A stretch of 64,000 nt of DNA from assembly GCA_910589415.1 (NCBI GenBank), contig OU342630.1, positions 73,280,186 through 73,344,185 of the forward strand, given 5' to 3'. Below, in pieces: positions 32,601 through 43,111 of this stretch. The position numbers and the translations under genes were made by a program. This DNA is from Malachius bipustulatus (lineage: Eukaryota; Arthropoda; Insecta; Coleoptera; Melyridae). The stretch's first letter is position 1. Each line of letters begins with the position of its first letter. Under the pieces are notes generated by a model. It worked only from the letters and a program-made list of their open reading frames with translations, was not told the DNA's origin and ran no database searches.

Positions 32601-35600
32601 ATGTTATTTATACCGTCGCTTCCTTGAGATTTTTTGTTCTTAGTTTTGGAAATTATGTTCAGTAACTCTCTATGAGAGAAATTTTTGGTCTCATCATTTT
32701 TGATGATTTTATTTGAAATATCTTCCATGCTCGTCTGAGCCATTTCCCTGTATGTACAGCTTGTTAGGTTAGAAGAGCGGGTGTGAGCACTGAGGAAGGC
32801 TTCAGAGAGTAGTTCAGTTTTGCCCTTTTCAGAGCAGGCGACAATGTGGCCTGATTGTCAGGCAGTAGGAACATCCGTTTTGTTTCTTACTCTTTTCATC
32901 AGTTTCCATGGGTATTTAGAGCTATTTCTAGAAACCGTTTTTATGTATTGCTCCCATAGAATTTTACGTTCGGTTTTGATTTTACTTCTTATATCATTCG
33001 AGATACCTAGTTTGCTTTTGTTGTTTATAGAGCAGGTTACCAGTTTGTTGAAATTTATTTCGGTCTCTATTGCAGATTTTATTTAGAAGAGATATTTCAT
33101 GCGAAGGAAAATATTTTTGGGGTCTCGGCGTCCTAATATCTACATTGTAGGCCGCTAATGTAGAGCGGCCTACATTAGGCCGCTCTACTTGATCTGGGGA
33201 TCAGGATCGCTGGACATTTGATGAGTTTGGGTGATTTTCGTAAAGTGATGTCGTCCTCAATAGTGTATTTTCTTATTAAAAAATACGTAGGTATTATAAG
33301 CCGGAGTGCTCGAAACAGAGCGAGTGTTTCTAAGACCCGATATCCAGGAATACTTTATGATAGTTTTTATTATTGGTATGTACATTTTGAGATCATACAT
33401 TGTTAATTGTTTGAATTAGGATTTTCAAATATCAGGTACTCCAATCAAAATGATTAAAAAGTTGACATACACATCGTTTCTGGGGTAACGTGGATGTCGC
33501 TAGGGCAACCTTTAAAAAGCAAGCGTTTTTTAATATTGGATTAAATACGCTCAGGCGTTTTTTAACTAAGCATTATAAAGTTACCAATAATAAAATAGCT
33601 ATTTATGATATTAGTGTTAAAAGTGAATTTTCATGTTGTGAGTGAAAAGGTTTGTGAAATGAGCGAAGCGTAGCGGAGCGAATTGAACAATTTCAGGAAT
33701 AAAATAAAATCACCTTTAACACTAATATCATACAATGGTTTTTGTAAAACTGCTTTATTTTGATAACAAAATTGATGAATTTAGAATGACACTCAACTTC
33801 AAATTGCATTTTAAAATATTACAGATAAGTACAAGTGTACTATGCATAGCAACCGTTGCCAACGCTATAGTTACTAACAAATGCTTGTAAACAAATAAAA
33901 AAATATGCTATAATAATTATTATTAATTGCAATTTCTGAACAATATTATTATTGTCTTGTGTTCTTGACTAGGTACTTATTTTTTATTAATATATTTGCC
34001 AGTATAAAGAGAATATGAAAAAATCTAATTACCTATAATATGAATGGTTGTTAAGGTTTTAAAGAACGCGTGATTTTTCGAGCATTTAAATTGAAAATTA
34101 AATTCTCTGAAATATTATTATTTTCATTTATTGAATCTGCTTCTAGAAAATTATTAAAATTTTTTGTTTTATTTTTGGGATATTTCATCTTATTTTTACA
34201 GACCGGGGCTAAATGACCTTTTATATTACATATATGGCATTTAGAATTTTTAAAATAGCACTTATCTGTGTCGTGGTTGTTCCTTCCGCAAACTGCGCAC
34301 TTATGGGGAGTTTGAGTTGAACTTCGTCCTGCTGTCTGCCCATGGACATTCCCCCTTGCAGGTTTCCCATATTTTGATGGAGCATGATTGCCTGCCAGGT
34401 GATAGATGTCCGCTTCTGTCTTGATACGACGTTGGTCGCAATCTCGTGAGATCGACTTGGAATTGGCGATCTTGAGAACCTCTGCTAGACTAGCGTCGCT
34501 TGACTCTTCAAAAAGACGATCTTGAACCGCATCCCTGTCATATCCCACGACGAAAATGTCTCTCAGAACCATTTGCAAATATTCTTCCGAAAACACACAT
34601 GACGCAGCTAAACTTCTTAATCGAATTGCAAATTCCTTGGGAGATTCGGAAGGTGATTTCTTGGCGGTGTAAAATTTATACCGGGAAATGAAAATTGATT
34701 CTTCGTCTTGAAAATGTGTAGCTAATATTTTCAAAAGCTCGTCATAGTTTTTGCTCTCAGGTAATTTTGGAAGACACAAGTTATATAATAATTTGTAGGC
34801 TTCTTCAGAAAGCAAATTTAGCAAGACAGCTCTCATACGAATTTTGTCCGTAATTCCATTTGCTTGAAAATAGTTTTCCAGTCTTGGTTTGAATAAGGAC
34901 CAGCTGGAAGTATTTGGATCGAATTCTCTGAGGTGTCCTATTATTGGCACTTGGGTTACAGTTTCTTCCTTATTCGGCGGCATCTTGACCACTAGTTCAC
35001 ATTTACTAATAGGTACTCGTATTTATAACAAAACCTCGTCGCCAGTTATGTGGTGTATCTACTTAATTACTGCACACACACATTCTAATAATAATTATAA
35101 TTTTAGTTCCAGAGGAAAAATAATATAACAGCAGTCCCCATTAATATGACTTTATTATCCCAGTTCAAAATATATAATGATCTCGAAATTCATATTAAAA
35201 ATAATTCACTTCCTTATCACAGGATTCACAAAAACTCCAGATAATAATTTAAATATACTACAATTATTATAGCGTCTTTTTTATTTGTATACACGCATTT
35301 GTTAATAACCATAGCGTCGGCAACGATTGCTATACATAGTACACTTAGTTGTCTACTTGTACTTATATGAATATTTTAAAATGCAATTTGAACTTGAGTG
35401 TCATTCTAAATTCGTCAATATTATTATCAAAAAAGAGCAGTTTTACAAAAACCATTGTATGATAGTCGTCTTAAAAGTGATTTTATTTTGTTCGTGAAAT
35501 TAATCAATTCGCTCCGCTACGCTTCGCTCATTTCACAAACCTTTTCACTCACAAAATAAAACTTCACTTTTAACACTAATATCATAATTAGCTATTTAAT

Positions 35601-36914
35601 AGGTTTACTGGAATTGGAAAAACAGGCACCTTATATCAACGTAACCCGAAAAATGTGTCAACAATGCGTTACGTCAACTTTTTAACTACTGTTCTAACCG
35701 GAAGTACCAAATAAACTATTACTAACAGATATTTTAGAATCGTAATTAAAACATTCAACAATAATTATTTATGATTTCAAAATATAACATAAGACTTTAA
35801 TTCCACTGATAATTTATAGTATACTCTCTGTACACTGAGAGTTGTCCGTTGTCATGCCGCACTGATTCTGACTAAGCAATTTCATTTAATTCGATTTGAA
35901 TCGTACTTTTTATTTCTAAGTCGAACCAGATGTGGTATCGCAGTTCGTGTCAGTGGCGTGTGTTGAGGAATAATGAATATCCTATAAATATATTATTTCG
36001 ACAAGTTATTGACGAAGTAGAGCCTTGCAACTTTTTGATAACAAATATATATAATGCAAGTAAATAAGAATGATAATAATTATTATTGTTATCATCATGA
36101 TAGAAATATCATGTCACCTACCTGCTGGTTGCCGTTTAAAAGAAAGAATAACACCTCCGTTTTCTTATTTGCAAGTAAAATATTCCAGCAATTTTACCAC
36201 AAGACCACGTACTAGGGAGTTCAATCGTTTCCCAGGCAAAACAAGGAAATAGATTTTTAGGCATTCGCGAAATTAAGTTACTCATAGTTTATCACACCGT
36301 ACAATATAACACAGGTAATTCTGCTAATTTCGTATTAAAAACGTTTCAAATCACAACAAAAACCTTATTTAGTATATTTACCGCTGACACTGACACTTGA
36401 GAGTTGCGACGATCGTAATATCGTATCAATCTAAGCGTATCAAGACGCGAGTCGATACTTCCGTCTCACTCTCGCTCATCTTTTCAGAATTGCTGACGAT
36501 TCAAACGTATTTCTGACAATACGTCCCATTTTAACTCGATTGACTGCAATGCAATAGAAGGAGTAAGAAACATAACGAGATGATGTATCCTTAGTTCTCA
36601 CAACAGACAACTCTCAGTGTACAGACTTTAGGTACGATTATATAGGATGCCAGTAAAAAATAACTATTACTAGGTAGCTAATAGTAATTATATTAATTGA
36701 TATACTCACGTCTAATTTCTTCAACAAAGAGGTACCCTAAAGGTATAAATGAAAATATAATATTGCCAAAAATCAATATCATCGCTTTAGTCCAACGCAT
36801 TGTGACTGTTTGCGTTTTATTTATTGGAGGTAATGCAAAGTGCCACGCAAGTACAGTTCGAGTTATAGTAAAAGGTTTCATATTTTCAAAATCGAGAAGT
36901 TTCTTTAACGACAT
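29634..36914 (-). CDS. Insect odorant receptor (7tm_6), last exon not found
   Basis: Four coding exons join in phase: 36914-36710 (donor C|GTGAGT), 30540-29970 (acceptor TTTTTCAG, donor GTAAGT), 29914-29815 (donor GTAAGT) and 29744-29634 (donor G|GTTAGT, less certain). They total 987 nt, 329 codons. The protein starts MSLKKLLDFENMKPFTITRT with a short cytoplasmic N terminus and has about six hydrophobic segments (for example AMILIFGNIIFSFIPLGYLF and VNLLAFICYIYIICCF). It carries receptor-type features YMIYEMCSYIVVRVQHLNSK and CVQMHKIAYE before QAHVMDSTLSPIML. These odorant-gated channel subunits sit in sensory neuron membranes with a co-receptor. The usual C-terminal exon with the YDC-W motif is not seen to 23 kb. 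Intron 1 is 6,169 bp and full of transposons. Confidence 0.85.
30640..31000 (-). repeat. Repeat family A, copy 4 (fragment)
   Basis: Inverse of the family A segment with CACCCTGTAGAAGTCACGCG, CCCCCTAGATTGAAAACTAC and AGATAAAGCTACAGGAG. It lies at the start of the large receptor intron. Confidence 0.8.
31015..31407. mobile_element. Foldback element, about 395 bp
   Basis: AAGTAAAAAGAAGAAG...GGGCTCTAGGGCT at the left returns inverted at the right (AGCCCTAGAACCC...CTTCTTCTTTTTACTT). The interior contains GATGAGCTCTAATATGTGCG, a relative of the LINE 5' region at 20092. The next 370 bp to 31776 hold nothing recognisable. Confidence 0.7.
31777..33120 (-). pseudogene. Decayed Jockey-like LINE RT in the receptor intron
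   Basis: Three frames cover one RT. 32743-32366 (KKSQGSDGINNILIKNF, VPTTWKHANILPFPKP) shifts into 32526-32260 (NYRPISLLSALSKIFERL, DEQFGFRFKHSVINQLHRI), then a stop, then 32214-31777 (VPQGSVLGPLLFLIYIHDFP, FYADDTTLYIH, LNVDKSEIIVF). 32820-33120 encodes the linker before the RT on the same strand (WKLMKRVRNKTDVPTA). The endonuclease half is missing. It lies in the same orientation as the receptor gene. Confidence 0.85.
33160..33188. other. Perfect 12-bp GC-rich hairpin
   Basis: GTAGAGCGGCCT-acatt-AGGCCGCTCTAC, at the junction between the LINE remnant and a repeat A end. GTAGGCCGC just upstream is part of the same set. Confidence 0.75.
33190..33290 (-). repeat. Repeat family A, copy 5 (5' end only)
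   Basis: Inverse of the first about 100 bases of the copy at 38138: GACATTTGATGAGTTTGGGT, AGTGATGTCGTCCTCAATAG, and the terminal hairpin ending AAAAAATAC. It confirms the 5' end of the family. Confidence 0.8.
34051..34992 (-). CDS. Retrotransposon Gag with two CCHC knuckles (pol absent)
   Basis: This 313-residue Gag of Ty3/gypsy type, the structural protein of a virus-like particle, has an open frame with no stops. Residues 10-170 hold the capsid-like region (DPNTSSWSLFKPRLENYF, ILATHFQDEESIFISRYKF, SPKEFAIRLRSLAASCVF). Two zinc knuckles follow at about 233-265: CAVCGRNNHDTDKC and CHICNIKGHLAPVC, both C-X2-C-X4-H-X4-C. The frame ends in its own stop 15 bases before the family C arm. No protease, RT or integrase is present. 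The intact frame with no pol could mean recent truncation, a non-autonomous element, or retention of gag. The start could also be the Met at codon 4. Confidence 0.85.
   Translation of the reverse strand: MVKMPPNKEETVTQVPIIGHLREFDPNTSSWSLFKPRLENYFQANGITDKIRMRAVLLNLLSEEAYKLLYNLCLPKLPESKNYDELLKILATHFQDEESIFISRYKFYTAKKSPSESPKEFAIRLRSLAASCVFSEEYLQMVLRDIFVVGYDRDAVQDRLFEESSDASLAEVLKIANSKSISRDCDQRRIKTEADIYHLAGNHAPSKYGKPARGNVHGQTAGRSSTQTPHKCAVCGRNNHDTDKCYFKNSKCHICNIKGHLAPVCKNKMKYPKNKTKNFNNFLEADSINENNNISENLIFNLNARKITRSLKP
34993..35261 (-). other. Leader and possible LTR of the gag element
   Basis: On the minus strand TGGCGACGAGG (35044-35034) resembles the primer-binding or leader start seen after the 5' LTR of many insect gypsy-like elements. 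The preceding about 215 bp, starting TGTAGTATATTTAAATTATT beside the family C arm, could be the LTR. No second LTR copy is seen. Confidence 0.4.
35831..36621. mobile_element. 791-bp TIR element, ends TACACTGAGAGTTGTC
   Basis: TACACTGAGAGTTGTCCGTT at the left is matched by AACAGACAACTCTCAGTGTA at the right. It shares TACACTGAGAG with the element at 6010-9913. Non-coding. It lies in receptor intron 1, about 90 bp from exon 1. Confidence 0.8.
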
Positions 36915-37010
36915 GGCTGTGAAAATTTATTACTAGAACTCACTAAGGTATCAGTATCAATACCTAAAGGGACACAGTACCGAAGTGTCTAGAAGTTGAA
37001 TGTGTCTTGA

Positions 37011-37018
37011 TATATATA
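37011..37018 (-). promoter_or_regulatory. Candidate TATA box of the receptor gene
   Basis: TATATATA on the minus strand, about 95 bases before the ATG at 36914. A start about 30 bases downstream would leave a leader of roughly 65-70 nt. Confidence 0.4.
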
Positions 37019-37274
37019 ATACTAAACTTCGTACTGAAAAATATATAAGATGATTAATGATATAATATTACATTTTTTCAATATCTATAAAAAACTGAAC
37101 TTTTCCAAGAGTAGGAGTGTTATATAATATGGAATTACAAAGCTCAAACTTATATATTTACCTATATATTATAGAATTGATGATTTATACATATACAAAT
37201 GATTTATAGGAATAAGATATAAATAAACTGAGATTTTTTCCGCTGCGTTCCTTACAAACATTATATAGACTGCT

Positions 37275-40110
37275 TTATTCGATTTTTATTAATTATTGAA
37301 GAGATATTCTAAATGCGGTAAGATGATATCGGTAGAATTCGATAATAGAAAATCTGAAAATGGAGTAGATATTTGCAATTTATTTGCAGATTATTTTAGG
37401 CCCGTCTTTACTGCTGTTAATGCCCCTAATAAGATCACCTTACCTTCAGATATCGAAAACACTTTTCAATTAAGCGACATCGCCTTCACAGAGCTTGATG
37501 TCCTTCATGGGCTGAGTAAGCTAAAAGAAAATTATAATACCGGTCCAGATGGAATCTCAGCTTTCTTTTTGAAACTTTTCAAATCCTCATTAGCCTTGCC
37601 TATCTCTCTTATTTATAATCACTCAATGTGCAAGGGCTATTTTCTAAAAAAGTGGAAAATGTAATTTGTTTTTCTTTTATTTAAATCTGGTGATAAAAAT
37701 AAGGTTATAAATTATAGACCTATATGTATGGTGAGTGCTATAGCAAAGGTATTTGATTCTCTGGTTTCGGATGTAATATTCAATGTTTTTAGGAACCATA
37801 TTGCTGACCAACAACATGGTTTTTATCGCGGACGCAGCGTGGAAACAAATCTATTGTGCTATACCTCCTATATTTATAATGCTATAGAGTCTGGGCTACA
37901 GGTCGACTCTGTTTACACAGATCTTAGTAAAGCCTTCGATAGGGTGGACCTGTCTTTGCTCACTGAGAAACTCTTCCATTGCGGCATTTCGGGCAATCTG
38001 CTATCATGGCTAGAAACCTTCTTACATGATAGAACCCAGGTGGTGAAAATTGGAAGCTATGTTTCGTACGAAATATCGGTAACGTCGGGTGTACCACAGG
38101 GGAGTCACTGCGGTCCACTATTGTTCTCCTTATTAGTGTATTTTTTAACAAAAAAATACACTATTGAGGACGACATCACTTTTCGAAAATCACCCAAACT
38201 CATCAAATGTCCACCGATCATGACCCCCATATTACGAAAAAGTGGTTTTCCAAAATTCACCTGCCCACGATATATATATATATATTTATATATTTCTCCA
38301 AAATCGCGAAATTTCGATTTTAAAAACGCTCCTGTGGCTTTATCTTTCAAGATTAGTGAACGAAATTTTGGGTCCTTGTAACACTTTGGAATGACGTTGG
38401 ATTTTCGTTGAAAAACTTTCCAAAAGTCCCATCACTTCTACAGGGTGTCCCTTCAAAATTCCATGAACCCGGTTTTTGTCATCTCATTTCAGGTCGCAGT
38501 TTTGAATCTAGGGGGCTGAAATTTTTGTGGGAGTAAGATATCTATAAAAACTGGTCTGGTATTGTACTTGAGCAAAATCGGTCAAGCGGTTTCAAAATGG
38601 CGGTCATTTTAATTTTTGAAAAATTTGCTAGTATTTGAACCCCTGTATGAGCAAGATGGAAAAAAAACTTTGAAACCAAATCAACAGGGTTTGAAGAAAA
38701 TTATTTCAAATTTAATTTAATGTAACAAAATTTACATTACTTTTATTATTAAGCCAGTGGCGTGGATAGGAAAGTGGTAAAAATGGCTAAATTTCCCTAA
38801 CAATTTATGAGCACATTTTTGAAGCAATTGAACTGAAATTTTTACAGTAGATAACTATACTAATAGCCTTTAACACTTAAAAATTTCAAGAAGTGAGTAA
38901 GAAAAATGGCCGAGATATTCGAATTTTTTTTTACATGATGTTTATTTCTCTAAAATTTTAAGAACGCTCCAGTAGCTTAATTTTTCAAGATTAATGAACG
39001 AAATTTTTTACTTTTGTGAAACTTAGGGATGACGTTTGATTTTCACAAAAAAACATTTACCTAAAATGGCGCTACTTTTACAACGTGTCTCTCCAAATTT
39101 CCAAAAAAAAAAAAAACGGGTATGAGGCACGGTTTCTGGTCGCTGTTTTCAATCTAGGGGGCTGAAATTTTTTTGGTAGTAAGATGCAAGTAGTCGTATG
39201 GTACTGAATTTGAGTTAAATCAGAAGAGCCGTTCCAAAATGGCGGCCCTTTCAATTTTAGGAAAAATTGATAGATTTTGAACCCCTAAATAAGCCAGTTA
39301 GAAACAAAAACTTTTAAACGAAATTAACATTACTGGAAGAAAATTATTTGAAATTTGAGTTATAAAATATTGAGTTAAAATATTGCAATAAAATTTGCAA
39401 TATTTTTATTATTAAGCCAGTGGCGTGGGTAGGAAAAGGGAAAAAGGGCTAAATTTCTATAACTGTTTATGAACATATTTTTGAAGGAATTGAACGAAAA
39501 TTTTTCCAGTAGACAACTACGAGTATACTAATAAACTTCAAAATTCAAAGATTTCAAGAAGGAAATAATAAAAATGGCGGAGATATTAGAATATTTTTAC
39601 ATATTATGTTTATTCCTCTAAAATTTAAAATTTTCGGGTTTCAAAGCTCCCCTTTCACTTTTTCCGTTCTATAAAAGGTAGTCTAAAAAATAGTATTTTT
39701 TAAGTAATGTTAGCCAGTGGCGGGCATAGGAAATGGGCCAAAATTGTTCAATTTTGCCAATGATTTTTTTGTTTTGTTAAATTTAAAAATTCATTCTAAG
39801 GCATGCACGGTTTAAAACGAAATGAAATGCAATTATCAGTAAGCCACTACGCGAATATCACCTGACTATGTAAAATTTCAGAAAGCCAATTTAAAAAGCG
39901 GTGAAAATATTCAGAATTGAATCGCATAAAAATACACTATTTCTGCGATTGATGCGCAAGAAGGTTTTCATAAATGACATAACAGCTGTCTTTAAATACT
40001 CTAAATCCCTACTATTTGCAGATGATGTGAAGGTGTTCGCGGTTGTCAATGATCTGTCAGATTATTTAAAGCTGCAAAGCGACTTGGACAGATTGAATGA
40101 ATGGTGCATA
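37275..40110 (+). pseudogene. LINE RT split by a repeat A insertion
   Basis: The 5' half, 37296-38137, reads TGPDGISAFFLKLFKSSLAL, then a stop after LKKWKM, then INYRPICMVSAIAKVFDSLV, YTDLSKAFDRVD, and VTSGVPQGSHCGPLLFSLL. The frame resumes at 39965 as VFINDITAVFKYSKSLLFAD, with catalytic FADD, and stops at a MITE at 40109. Joining the two sides restores the expected order PLLF-(N)-INDI-FADD, so repeat A inserted into a once-continuous RT. There is no endonuclease half and no 3' end. Confidence 0.9.
38138..39964 (+). repeat. Repeat family A, full-length copy (1.83 kb)
   Basis: Both ends are set by the interrupted RT frame. The 5' end is GTATTTTTTAAC-AAAAAAATAC, a hairpin. The 3' end is the ATCGCATAAA...ATGCGATT hairpin plus GATGCGCAAGAAGG. 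An (AT)n stretch lies at 38272-38300. The AAGCCAGTGGCGTGG segment occurs at about 38753 and 39413 (660 bp apart), with a variant at 39711. There is no ORF. Only a base or two could be duplicated at the target, and every 3' end seen in the window is followed by T or GT. This layout (hairpin ends, subterminal inverted words, internal microsatellite, no target duplication) is closest to Helentron/HINE-type non-autonomous elements. That class is an inference. Confidence 0.8.
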
Positions 40111-40730
40111 TACAGGGTGTTGATTTTCAAAGCGGGCCATAGGGGATTAGCATTGCGAAAGTGGTTTTTGAGGATTCCTGCTCGCCGTTTAAACTGACAG
40201 AAATGGTTTTGGTATCAAAATGAAGTTAAAATTATTGCGCATAACGCTTGACATCAGAAATTAATTAAATTTCACGTTGTTTTCTAAAATTCTTCAGTAA
40301 AAATTCAAGTAATTGTTAATGTTTAATCACAAAATAGCATGCCTTGTCTAAACAATAATGACGTTTCTACGTTTTGACAATCCAATAATAAAACTTTTTT
40401 TTTTAAATAGAACCAGACTTTATTATTACCTACTGACTTATAAAGTTTTATTATTGGATTGTCAAAACGTAGAAACGTCATTATTGTTTAGACAAGGCAT
40501 GCTATTTTGTGATTAAACATTAACAATTACTTGCATTTTTACTGAAGAATTTTAGAAAACAACGTAAAATTAAATTAATTTTTGACGTCAAGCGTTATGC
40601 GCAATAACTTTAGCTTCATTTTGATACCAAAACCATTTCTGTCAGTTTAAACGGCGAGCAGGAATCCTCAAAAACCACTTTCGCAATGCTAATCCCCTAT
40701 GGCCCGCTTTGAAAATCAACACCCTGTATA
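40109..40730. mobile_element. Foldback MITE, ends TACAGGGTGTTGATTTTC
   Basis: The left arm (TACAGGGTGTTGATTTTCAA...AATCCAATAATAAAAC type) and its inverse span about 285 bp each, with a short AT-rich centre. TA precedes and follows the ends, fitting a TA target duplication. It interrupts the LINE RT after NEWC. A near-identical arm lies at 63611. Confidence 0.9.
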
Positions 40731-40754
40731 AATATATAAGAACAACCCCCGGAA

Positions 40755-41222
40755 TGGGTGAAACGGGAACTCGCCGCGTGAAATCGACGAAAATCCGTCC
40801 CCGTCCGTTTTCGAGGATGCTGAACACGATGCTGACGTCAAGATCGGTTGTTCTTGGCCGCGTAGAGGGGTTGGCGGGCATCGATGACCGACCTCGACGT
40901 CAGCATCGCGTTCAGCGACCTCAAAAACGGGCGGGACGGATTTTCGTCGATTTCACGCGGCTAGTTCCCGTTTTACCCATTCCGGGGCTTGTTCTTGGCC
41001 ACGTAAAGAGGTTGGCGGGTGTCGAGAACCGACCTCGACGTCAGCATCGCGTTCATAGACCTCGAAAACGAGCGGGGAAGGATTTTCGTCGATTTCACGC
41101 GGCGAGTTCCCGTTTCACCCCTTCAGGGGATTGTTCTGAGCCGCGTAGAGGGGTTGGCGGGCGTCGAAAACCAACCTCGACGTCAGCATAACGTTCAGCG
41201 ACCTCGAAAACGGGGGGTAACA
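40755..41222. repeat. GC-rich 141-bp satellite-like tandem repeat
   Basis: Direct units begin TTGTTCTTGGCCGCGTAGAG at 40848, 40989 and 41131 (periods 141 and 142). Shared words include ACCTCGACGTCAGCAT and GATTTTCGTCGATTTCACGC. The first about 90 bases (40755-40845) are the same unit inverted. Overlapping ORFs across it (for example 40709-41191) follow from the repeat and are not taken as genes. GC content is far above the surroundings. Confidence 0.85.
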
Positions 41223-41354
41223 CAGGTTTGTCCGCCAAGAGAAAGAAGTTCCGTGCTTTACCCCTCATAGGGGTGGCTTTTGGCCGTTTTAGGGGGTGCG
41301 GTCAACTTGATAAGAGTTTAAACCACCACCATCGTATTCAGCATCCTCGAAAAC

Positions 41355-41372
41355 GGGGGGGGGGGGGGGGGG
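41355..41372 (+). repeat. Run of 18 G
   Basis: An uninterrupted G-tract following GCATCCTCGAAAAC, the same word found next to the satellite. It is capable of forming a quadruplex. Confidence 0.9.
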
Positions 41373-43053
41373 AGTGCTAATCTCGTTAGACTCTGAAATC
41401 CGAGCACATTCGTCCGACTCACAGAATCCACAAAAATACCGACATTCATGACCATGATACAAGAGTTGTCATCATATGTTTTCCAAAACAATATTACTCG
41501 CTTTAAGAGATTAATTAATGAATTTCTTCTGAGTTTTTTGATGAGTTTTTGAGTAGCAATGTTGACCGCGATGGCTTTGCTCTGTCTGGAGCTGTTGCTG
41601 GTGCACATTTTACTGATTTTATAAACTTAACCATTACTTTGTTTTATTGTAGTGTGTCGATTTGTATTTATAGATTGTCACTTGTATGGTATGTGCTCTG
41701 TGTTTTGCTTGTATTTTCGTGTATACAGTGATATTTTGTGTTTTATATCTGCATTTATTCAATTTATTTATGTTTGCTAATGACTAGTGCAAAAAACTAA
41801 AGTTTTTAAAAGCACAATAAACTTAAACTAAACTAAACTGCTTTAAAACACGATTTTTTACATGGCTAGTTGCTAAAAAAAATATATTTTTTAACAGTCT
41901 AAGTTTTACATGTTTGTAAATATTTTCTAAGCTAGGCTTCATCTTGAAAAGAGTTATTCTTTCCTTTATGCTTAAAATACAATTTTATACATAACATGAT
42001 ATTGGTAGCATTTATGAAACTTTTTACTATTGGATACAATAATTATTACGTTTAAAATTTCAAAAACTTTATTCAATACTCAGTTATTCATTATTTTTTC
42101 TCTTATTTTTTAAGCTAATATTTCTTTATTAGTTAACAAGCAGCTGCTGTTGGAATTTTCTCCCATCTCTTTTTTGGAATAATTAATTAATTAATTAATT
42201 TATTTACTACATCTGCCCACAGCCCAAAGGACATTTATGGGTGAGAAAAAAGTACAGTAAAATATCAACATAACATACATTTAAACGTAATACAAAATAT
42301 AATACGAAACATAATTACATAATAGTAATAATTGCTTTAACCTAATAACAATAATAAACAACAACAAAAAAAACATTAGCAGTGCAAAAGTCAGTCAACT
42401 TAATTTGAGATGGCGAAGTATTAAAAATATCCAGGGAGCTCTGGCAGGCAGTGTAATTATCGCACATCCTATATATGGGCGAATTAATGCAGTTACTTGG
42501 TTTTACATCTTTCTACAAATATTTAGGAGGTACCAATTTGAGATTTTCTCTTTCCGTTATCGATGTGAATTTTCATAGAATTATCCACAGTGTATAAAAT
42601 GCCTTATTAACAAGTAAGTAATTGGTAATCCTCCTTTCATTGTCATGTCTATACTTATATTTAATAATAAGAAAGAATTAAGAAATCGTAGGAAGCAACC
42701 AGCTGTATCACGATTATGGACGAGCGGAAGTGGAAACTGGATTTAGATTCATTATTTGAATCATAAGGAAGCACTTTTAAAGACAAAAAATTTAATTTTA
42801 ATTCCTAAATAGACATGCGATGTCCGCGTTTGATTTGAAAGGTTCATGCACCTGGTAAATGAAACTCTTTGATAATATCAGCCTATCTTTACAGTGGCTG
42901 GTGTTTGACTTGAGCTATTTATTAATGGCTAATTTCTTAGGTATCAAGAGAGAGTGTTCATTTTACATATATTTTACCTTTACGCCCGAGTTACTTTTTC
43001 CTCCTACTTTACACTTGTGTAATTATTACGCTTCCCCACATGAGACATCCAAG
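41373..43053. other. AT-rich intergenic DNA
   Basis: A (TTAA)n run lies at about 42180-42204, followed by TTTATTTACTACATCTGCCC, which looks like an inverted LINE 3' end with its simple-repeat tail. No RT frame is recognisable upstream of it. Nothing else is supported. Confidence 0.45.
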
Positions 43054-43061
43054 TATATAAA
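43054..43061 (+). promoter_or_regulatory. TATA box of the first IHVP gene
   Basis: TATATAAA, 51 bases before the ATG at 43112, which leaves a leader of about 20-30 nt. Confidence 0.6.
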
Positions 43062-43111
43062 CGTTAATCTGCTCCGGTATTACATCACATTTTTGTTGGT
43101 GAAGATAAAAA

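Larger units (their letters stand above)
33590..35597. mobile_element. Family C inverted-repeat element enclosing a gag gene
   Basis: The left arm (33590-33935, similarity to copy 1 continuing to 34036) and the right arm (35262-35597) are inverse copies: TTAGTGTTAAAAGTGAA, GAGCGAAGCGTAGCGGAGCG, AATGGTTTTTGTAAAACTGC, then CAACGCTATAG or its homologue. A single-arm copy lies at 5480-5947. Between the arms lie a gag ORF and a leader on the minus strand. Either a gypsy-like element inserted into a family C element and lost its 3' part, or the foldback captured the gag. Confidence 0.7.

Noticed and set aside
38138..39964. Classification of repeat A as a LINE or TIR transposon
   Set aside because: No poly(A) or simple-repeat tail consistent with a LINE, no matching terminal inverted repeats, no target duplication longer than two bases.
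40709..41191. 160-codon ORF, Arg-rich
   Set aside because: It runs out of the MITE end straight into the 141-bp GC-rich repeat; the frame stays open because the repeat is GC-rich and stop-poor, not because it codes.
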